A stretch of 64,000 nucleotides of DNA from Microbulbifer agarilyticus. Lineage in GTDB: Bacteria > Pseudomonadota > Gammaproteobacteria > Pseudomonadales > Cellvibrionaceae. Positions 59,718 to 64,000 of the stretch are shown piece after piece; positions within the stretch are counted from its first letter, which is position 1, and every line of letters starts with the position of its first letter. The position numbers were made by a program, and so were the translations under genes. The DNA is taken from positions 186,001 through 250,000 of the forward strand of contig NZ_JAIUZM010000003.1 in assembly GCF_020171345.1 (NCBI RefSeq), given 5' to 3'. The notes below the pieces were generated by a model, which saw nothing but the letters and a program-made list of their open reading frames with translations, did not search any database and was not told the origin of the DNA.

Positions 59718-60317
59718 TCAGGAAAATTCGGTAGTTAGCATGGGTATCACGCTGGCTGCCAACAACAGTCCCATGGTCATATTAAAGGCTCTTAAATGCG
59801 TCGGCTCGGTGAGGATTCGCTTTAACCCGACACCGAACATCAGCCAGATCGCGATGCATGGGCCTCCAATTAAAATAAATGCCAGGGCAATGCGGCCTGC
59901 CTCCAGCAATGTCTCGCCATTGGGGGTGGTGAAGGCCGCAAGCGCGCCCACCGCCATAATCCATCCCTTCGGGTTCACCCACTGAAACGCGACTGCCTGC
60001 AGAAATGAAAATGGCTTTTGCTGCGGTGTCGCACCCACATCCCGGGTGCTCGCAATTTTCCAGGCCAGATACAACAGGTAGGTGATCCCAACCCAGCGCA
60101 CGATTTCATGCAGAAACGGAAACTGCTGGAATAAGCTTCCCATACCAAACCCGATTGCCATAATCATGGCCGGGAACCCGAGACATATGCCTAGCATATG
60201 TGGCAGGGACCGCTCGACACCGTAGTTCAGGCCCGACGACATGATCATCAGGTTGTTTGGCCCAGGGGTAATGCTGGTGGAGAATACGAACAGCGCGATG
60301 GACAGCAAAATTTCCAA
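59718..60317 (-). CDS. LysE/RhtB-family amino acid exporter (TTG start)
   Basis: A 199-residue membrane protein with about six hydrophobic segments and the family N-terminal motif STSITPGPNNLMIMSSGLNYG. It exports amino acids or derivatives; substrate unknown. TTG start at 60317, with GAGG about 7 bases upstream on the minus strand. Convergent with the SDR gene and divergent from tatD. Standalone. Confidence 0.9.
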   Translation of the reverse strand: MEILLSIALFVFSTSITPGPNNLMIMSSGLNYGVERSLPHMLGICLGFPAMIMAIGFGMGSLFQQFPFLHEIVRWVGITYLLYLAWKIASTRDVGATPQQKPFSFLQAVAFQWVNPKGWIMAVGALAAFTTPNGETLLEAGRIALAFILIGGPCIAIWLMFGVGLKRILTEPTHLRAFNMTMGLLLAASVIPMLTTEFS

Positions 60318-60554
60318 CGTAAACCTCGGCAGTGGAATGGGGCGGTGGAAAGCGGTAGGGGGAGTTCAGCGTGATTATCGCGTTGTGACGCCCATCCGGC
60401 AATCCTGAAGGTGCATGTCCGGCGAGTCTACTCCCCGCAGCGGCGCCAGCCTCGGGGGATGCGAGCGTCGCTTTTGTGTCGCGCCCGACCTACAATTCAC
60501 TTTTTCTAGCTGCGCATGCCCGCCGCCGAGGGCTGCGCTTAGGTGGGGTCATGC

Positions 60555-61349
60555 ATGGCGTTTATCGACAGCCACTGCCATTTCGATTTTGATGCGTTCA
60601 GCGAGGACCGCGCACAGGTCTGGTCGCGTTGCCGACAGGCGGGGGTGCAATCCCTGGTGATTCCCGGTGTCAGTATTCCCCAGTGGCGACAATTGTTTGC
60701 CCTGGTACACTCCGAGCCCGACTGGTATGGCGCGGTCGGAGTGCATCCATGGTGGGTGAAGGAGCTTGCGATTGCTCCTGCCGACGTGCGTCGGGCAGTG
60801 GTTGAGCGCGTCGAGCACGAGCGTCAACGAAGTGGCGACGTGTCGCGCTGTGTCGCCGTTGGCGAGTGTGGTCTGGACGCGAACATCGAGACGCCTGTTG
60901 AGCAGCAGTTGCCCGTGTTTGAGGCGCAACTGGATGCCGCGCGTACACTTTCCCTGCCGGTAATTGTGCACAGCGTGCGTGCGCATGCAGATGTATTGCG
61001 CATATTAAAAAAGTTCTCCCTGGAAGAAGGTGGGGTGATCCATGCTTTTTCCGGCAGTCGGGAGATTGCCGAGGAGTATGTGCGCCTGGGGTTCTACCTG
61101 GGGGTTGGCGGCACAATTACCTACGCGCGCGCGGCGAAAACCCGCAAGGCATTGAGCGATATTCCATTGGGAAAGTTGCTGCTGGAGTCCGACGCACCGG
61201 ACATGCCGCTGTCTGGCCGCCAGGGAGAGCGCAACAGCCCGGAATTCTTGCCGCAAATTGCGCAGACCTTGGCGGAGCTGCGTGGCATTTCCCCGGAACA
61301 GGTCATTGCGCAGACCGGAAAAAATGCGCGCACGCTTTTTGGATTTTGA
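60555..61349 (+). CDS. tatD: TatD-family metal-dependent hydrolase/DNase
   Basis: A 264-residue TIM-barrel hydrolase with DSHCHFDF (metal His-x-His) near residue 5, VGECGLDAN (Glu), VIVHSVRAH (His), VIHAFSGS (His) and LLESDAPDMPL (Asp). TatD proteins are 3'-5' exonucleases or deoxyribonucleases. ATG at 60555; an upstream in-frame GTG (60543) is less likely. The csdA-csdE fusion begins 7 bases after the stop, so the two genes form an operon. Confidence 0.88.
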   Translation: MAFIDSHCHFDFDAFSEDRAQVWSRCRQAGVQSLVIPGVSIPQWRQLFALVHSEPDWYGAVGVHPWWVKELAIAPADVRRAVVERVEHERQRSGDVSRCVAVGECGLDANIETPVEQQLPVFEAQLDAARTLSLPVIVHSVRAHADVLRILKKFSLEEGGVIHAFSGSREIAEEYVRLGFYLGVGGTITYARAAKTRKALSDIPLGKLLLESDAPDMPLSGRQGERNSPEFLPQIAQTLAELRGISPEQVIAQTGKNARTLFGF

Positions 61350-61356
61350 ACCGACA

Positions 61357-63048
61357 ATGACTTTTTCCCCGCAAGAATTTAAGCAGCAGTTTCCACTGTT
61401 TTCCCAAGCGGAAAACCGGGATTTGGTTTATCTGGATAATGCGGCGACCACGCAGAAGCCGGGCTGCGTCATTGATGCAATCCGCGATTTTTATCTGCAT
61501 AGCAATGCCAATACCCATCGTTCAAGCCATCGTCTGGCCCGGCGGGCCACCGAGATGGTGGAGCGGGTCAGGGCGGCAAGTGCACGCTTTCTGGGGGCGC
61601 AGTCGCCGCGAGAAATCATCTTTACCCGCGGTGCGACCGAAGGGTTGAACCTGTTGGCCAATAGCCTGTGCCGTGGTCTGGTTGCCGGTGATGAGATTGT
61701 TTTGTCGACTGCAGAGCACCACGCCAACCTTGTGCCGTGGCAAATGCTGGCGGAGCAGCATGGATTGGTGCTGCGCTTTGTGCCGGATAACAATGGTGTA
61801 CCGCAAATTGATCGTATAGCGGAGGTGTTGTCGCCGCGTACCAAGATAGTATCCGTTACCGGCGGCTCCAATGCGCTGGGTTTCCGCACGGATCTTGCAA
61901 CCCTGCGTGCAACTCTACGTGCAACCTTGTCGCAACGTGATCTGCGATGGGTCGTGGACGGCTCGCAACTGGCTGCGCACGATGTGGTGGATGTTGCGGC
62001 CATTGGTTGCGATTTCTTCGTGTGCTCTGCGCATAAATTTTACGGCCCCACGGGCATAGGCCTGGTATTTGGTCGCGAAGCGCTGTTGCGCGACCTGCCT
62101 CCCTGGCAGGGCGGTGGGGAGATGATTACCAGCGTGGATCTTCTCGCCAGTGACTACGCGGATCTGCCTCACCGATTTGAAGCGGGAACCTCGTCGCTCG
62201 CGGCAATCGCCGGGCTTGGTGCCTGTATGGATTTCCTTGGCAAGCAGGACCGACAGGCGATGGCGCAGTACGAGCAAACCTTGCTTGCCTACTTGCACGA
62301 CAGGTTGTCCCAGATACCCGAAATAGAGTTGTTGAGCGATCCCCGCAACAATCTTGGCATCGCCAGTTTTATCCACCCCCGTTGCGCGGCGATTGATATC
62401 GCGCAGTGGTTGGATGGACGTGATATTGCGGTGCGTGTGGGGCATCACTGCGCCCAGCCGCTGTTGCATGCAGCTGGTCACACGGCGACCGTGCGCGCGT
62501 CTCTGGTGGCATACAACTCGCGGGAAGATATTGACCGTTTGATAGCTGGCATTGAGGAATTATTGCAGCAGCTGGACGACACAGCGGAGCCTCAGCCGTC
62601 CGCTGCAGGCTCCCCTGAATCTGCCGCTACCGAGGCGTATTCCTGGCAGCCCGATGATCTGTCGAAGCTGGATCTGGACGCGCTGCGCAATCAACAGAAT
62701 TGGCAAGACCGCTATCGGATCCTCATGAGCTGGGCCAAGGTGATTTCTCGCAAAGACCAGATCCGCACTACCGAGAATTTGGTGCAAGGCTGCGAATCCA
62801 GTGCCTGGCTGGTGCACCGTCAGGAAGCGGGCGTGCATCGTTTCGCAATCGACAGCGATAGCCGGATCGTGAAGGGGTTGGGGGCGCTGTTGCTGTCGCA
62901 GATTGATGGCGTGTCGGAGGATGCTGTTGCGCCATCCAAGTTGCATCAGATTTTTGCTGAATTGGGTTTGTCACAGCAGCTGAGTGAGTCCCGCGGCAAT
63001 GGCTTCCGCGCTCTGGTGCAGCGCGCCTTCGACTTAATGCATGCCTGA
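61357..63048 (+). CDS. CsdA-CsdE fusion: cysteine desulfurase plus SufE-type sulfur acceptor
   Basis: A 563-residue fusion. Residues 1-405 are a SufS/CsdA class II cysteine desulfurase: VYLDNAATTQKPG, PLP Lys227 in SAHKFYGPTG, catalytic Cys365 in VGHHCAQPL. A Pro/Ala/Ser-rich linker (about 408-427) joins it to a SufE/CsdE domain (428-563) with acceptor Cys479 in VQGCESSAWL. In Escherichia coli these are two genes, csdA and csdE, that pass sulfur to or cooperate with TcdA in making ct6A in tRNA. Here tcdA is the adjacent convergent gene. ATG at 61357; the open frame upstream overlaps tatD and is a shadow. Confidence 0.93.
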   Translation: MTFSPQEFKQQFPLFSQAENRDLVYLDNAATTQKPGCVIDAIRDFYLHSNANTHRSSHRLARRATEMVERVRAASARFLGAQSPREIIFTRGATEGLNLLANSLCRGLVAGDEIVLSTAEHHANLVPWQMLAEQHGLVLRFVPDNNGVPQIDRIAEVLSPRTKIVSVTGGSNALGFRTDLATLRATLRATLSQRDLRWVVDGSQLAAHDVVDVAAIGCDFFVCSAHKFYGPTGIGLVFGREALLRDLPPWQGGGEMITSVDLLASDYADLPHRFEAGTSSLAAIAGLGACMDFLGKQDRQAMAQYEQTLLAYLHDRLSQIPEIELLSDPRNNLGIASFIHPRCAAIDIAQWLDGRDIAVRVGHHCAQPLLHAAGHTATVRASLVAYNSREDIDRLIAGIEELLQQLDDTAEPQPSAAGSPESAATEAYSWQPDDLSKLDLDALRNQQNWQDRYRILMSWAKVISRKDQIRTTENLVQGCESSAWLVHRQEAGVHRFAIDSDSRIVKGLGALLLSQIDGVSEDAVAPSKLHQIFAELGLSQQLSESRGNGFRALVQRAFDLMHA

Positions 63049-63066
63049 TAGGTTGGCTTGCTCGTG

Positions 63067-63885
63067 CTAGCTCTTAGAGTTAGCGCGCTGCACAATGCGG
63101 TCAATCGCCTTGCTTGCGGCAACAAATCCAAATGCGCCTGTGACCATTGTGGCCGCGCCGAACCCGCCACTGCAATCCAGTTTTACCCCATTTTGCATGG
63201 TGCTTTTTTGCTGGCAAACCTGTCCATCGGGCTGCGGGTACACCATGGGCTCGCTGGAATAAATGGCATCCACTCCAAACTGACGTTTGCTGGACTTCTG
63301 GAAATTGTGAAAGCGGTACAGGTGCTGGCGGACCTTTGCCAGCATCGGGTCGCTGACGGTACGGCCGAGATCGGCACAGGTGATCGCCGCGGGGTTTTTC
63401 TTGCCGCCGGCGGAGCCTACGGTAATCAGGCGCAGCTTGCGGGCTTTGCAGTAGGCGATGAGCGCGGCTTTGACGCGCGCGTTGTCAAACGCATCGATCA
63501 CCACATCGATGGCTTCCTTCTCCGGTGCCAGAAATTCGGCAAAGTTGTCGCTGGCGATAAAATCTTCGCGGGTGACCACGTCGACTTCCGGGTTGATCTG
63601 GCGCAGTCGCTCCGCCATGACCTCTACCTTAATCTCGCCGATGCTGCCCACCTGGGCATGGATCTGGCGATTGGTATTGGTAATGCAGATGTCATCCAGG
63701 TCGATCAGGGTGATTTTGCCCACGCCGCTGCGTGCCAGTGCCTCTGCGGTCCAGCTGCCTACGCCGCCAATGCCAATGACGACGACATGGGCTCCGTGCA
63801 GAGCGTGCAGGGCGTCGTTGCCGTAGAGTCTCGCAATTCCGCCAAAACGTTGCAGGTAGGCGTCACTCAAGTTCTTCTCGGGCAT
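63067..63885 (-). CDS. tcdA: tRNA threonylcarbamoyladenosine dehydratase TcdA
   Basis: A 272-residue E1-like protein. ATP-binding GIGGVGSWTAEALARSGVGK near residue 38, ITLIDLDDICITNTNRQIHA, and CADLGRTVSDPM toward the C-terminus; these match TcdA (CsdL/YgdL). It adenylates and dehydrates t6A37 to the cyclic ct6A form in ANN-decoding tRNAs. The ATG at 63885 gives the family start (NLSDAYLQRFGG). It converges on the csdA-csdE fusion with 18 bases between stops and no terminator seen. Confidence 0.93.
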   Translation of the reverse strand: MPEKNLSDAYLQRFGGIARLYGNDALHALHGAHVVVIGIGGVGSWTAEALARSGVGKITLIDLDDICITNTNRQIHAQVGSIGEIKVEVMAERLRQINPEVDVVTREDFIASDNFAEFLAPEKEAIDVVIDAFDNARVKAALIAYCKARKLRLITVGSAGGKKNPAAITCADLGRTVSDPMLAKVRQHLYRFHNFQKSSKRQFGVDAIYSSEPMVYPQPDGQVCQQKSTMQNGVKLDCSGGFGAATMVTGAFGFVAASKAIDRIVQRANSKS

Positions 63886-64000
63886 ATGGGTTCCAGTGTT
63901 ACATTTCTTGCGGCGGTCCCAGATCAGGGCGGCAGATCAGGGAGAAGGGAGGAGTATGGCAGGGCGAAGGGGCCGCCCTGCCGAAGTGTGGAAGCGGATC

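Overview
The window looks like chromosomal DNA from a marine gammaproteobacterium of the Cellvibrionales/Pseudomonadales type; a Microbulbifer-like organism is my best guess. The basis is the smc-zipA-ligA cluster, a pseudomonad-style split ccm cluster, an HsbR/HsbA-like partner switch, a secreted sulfatase and peptidases, and fatty-acid catabolism genes with AraC-type regulators. This assignment is inference; no rRNA or marker search was possible. Most genes are GC-rich. The stretch from about 7.4 to 20.9 kb is visibly richer in A+T.

Layout. 0-6.6 kb: the end of an amidohydrolase gene, a secreted sulfatase, and a two-gene RND efflux operon. 6.8-20.9 kb: a rhombosortase gene, a 1.5 kb AT-rich gap holding two perfect palindromes, and a single 11.9 kb gene. 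That gene encodes a 3973-residue secreted subtilase made of alternating calcium-binding TSP3 arrays and beta-propellers, ending in a GlyGly-CTERM sorting tail. 21-22 kb: tRNA-Arg and a small PA3496-family gene. 22.1-24.3 kb: a STAS protein and a receiver/PP2C/HATPase partner-switch protein whose receiver lacks the phospho-acceptor Asp. 24.3-32.9 kb: cytochrome c maturation genes ccmABCDEFG and ccmH-ccmI, split by yigZ and two tRNAs (Val, Asp). 33.2-41 kb: smc, zipA, ligA and a small unknown gene. 41-47 kb: fumarase C, small membrane proteins, an AraC regulator, an acyl-CoA dehydrogenase and an SCP2-like protein. 47.4-55.2 kb: FadD, M28 and M14 peptidases, a SYLF lipoprotein, a second lipoprotein and a DUF3445 haem-type protein. 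55.2-64 kb: a second AraC regulator divergent from an FMO-epimerase-SDR operon, a LysE exporter, TatD, a CsdA-CsdE fusion, and TcdA.

How the genes may work together. The strongest unusual unit is rhombosortase plus the giant GlyGly-CTERM subtilase. Rhombosortases cut GlyGly-CTERM tails in the inner membrane so that the substrate can go on to secretion or surface attachment. Here the predicted enzyme and a predicted substrate are divergent neighbours across the AT-rich region. The substrate pairs a protease head with four PQQ/BamB-like propellers, one divergent propeller-like region, two beta-sandwich-like regions and about 55 TSP3 calcium motifs (counted by eye). At the other end, CsdA and CsdE, normally two proteins, are one polypeptide next to TcdA, which fits a compact ct6A tRNA-modification unit.

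Limits: all assignments are by reading motifs and translated sequence. No homology search, structure prediction or promoter scoring was run. Start codons were chosen by Shine-Dalgarno spacing and expected family N-termini, and several are TTG or GTG.
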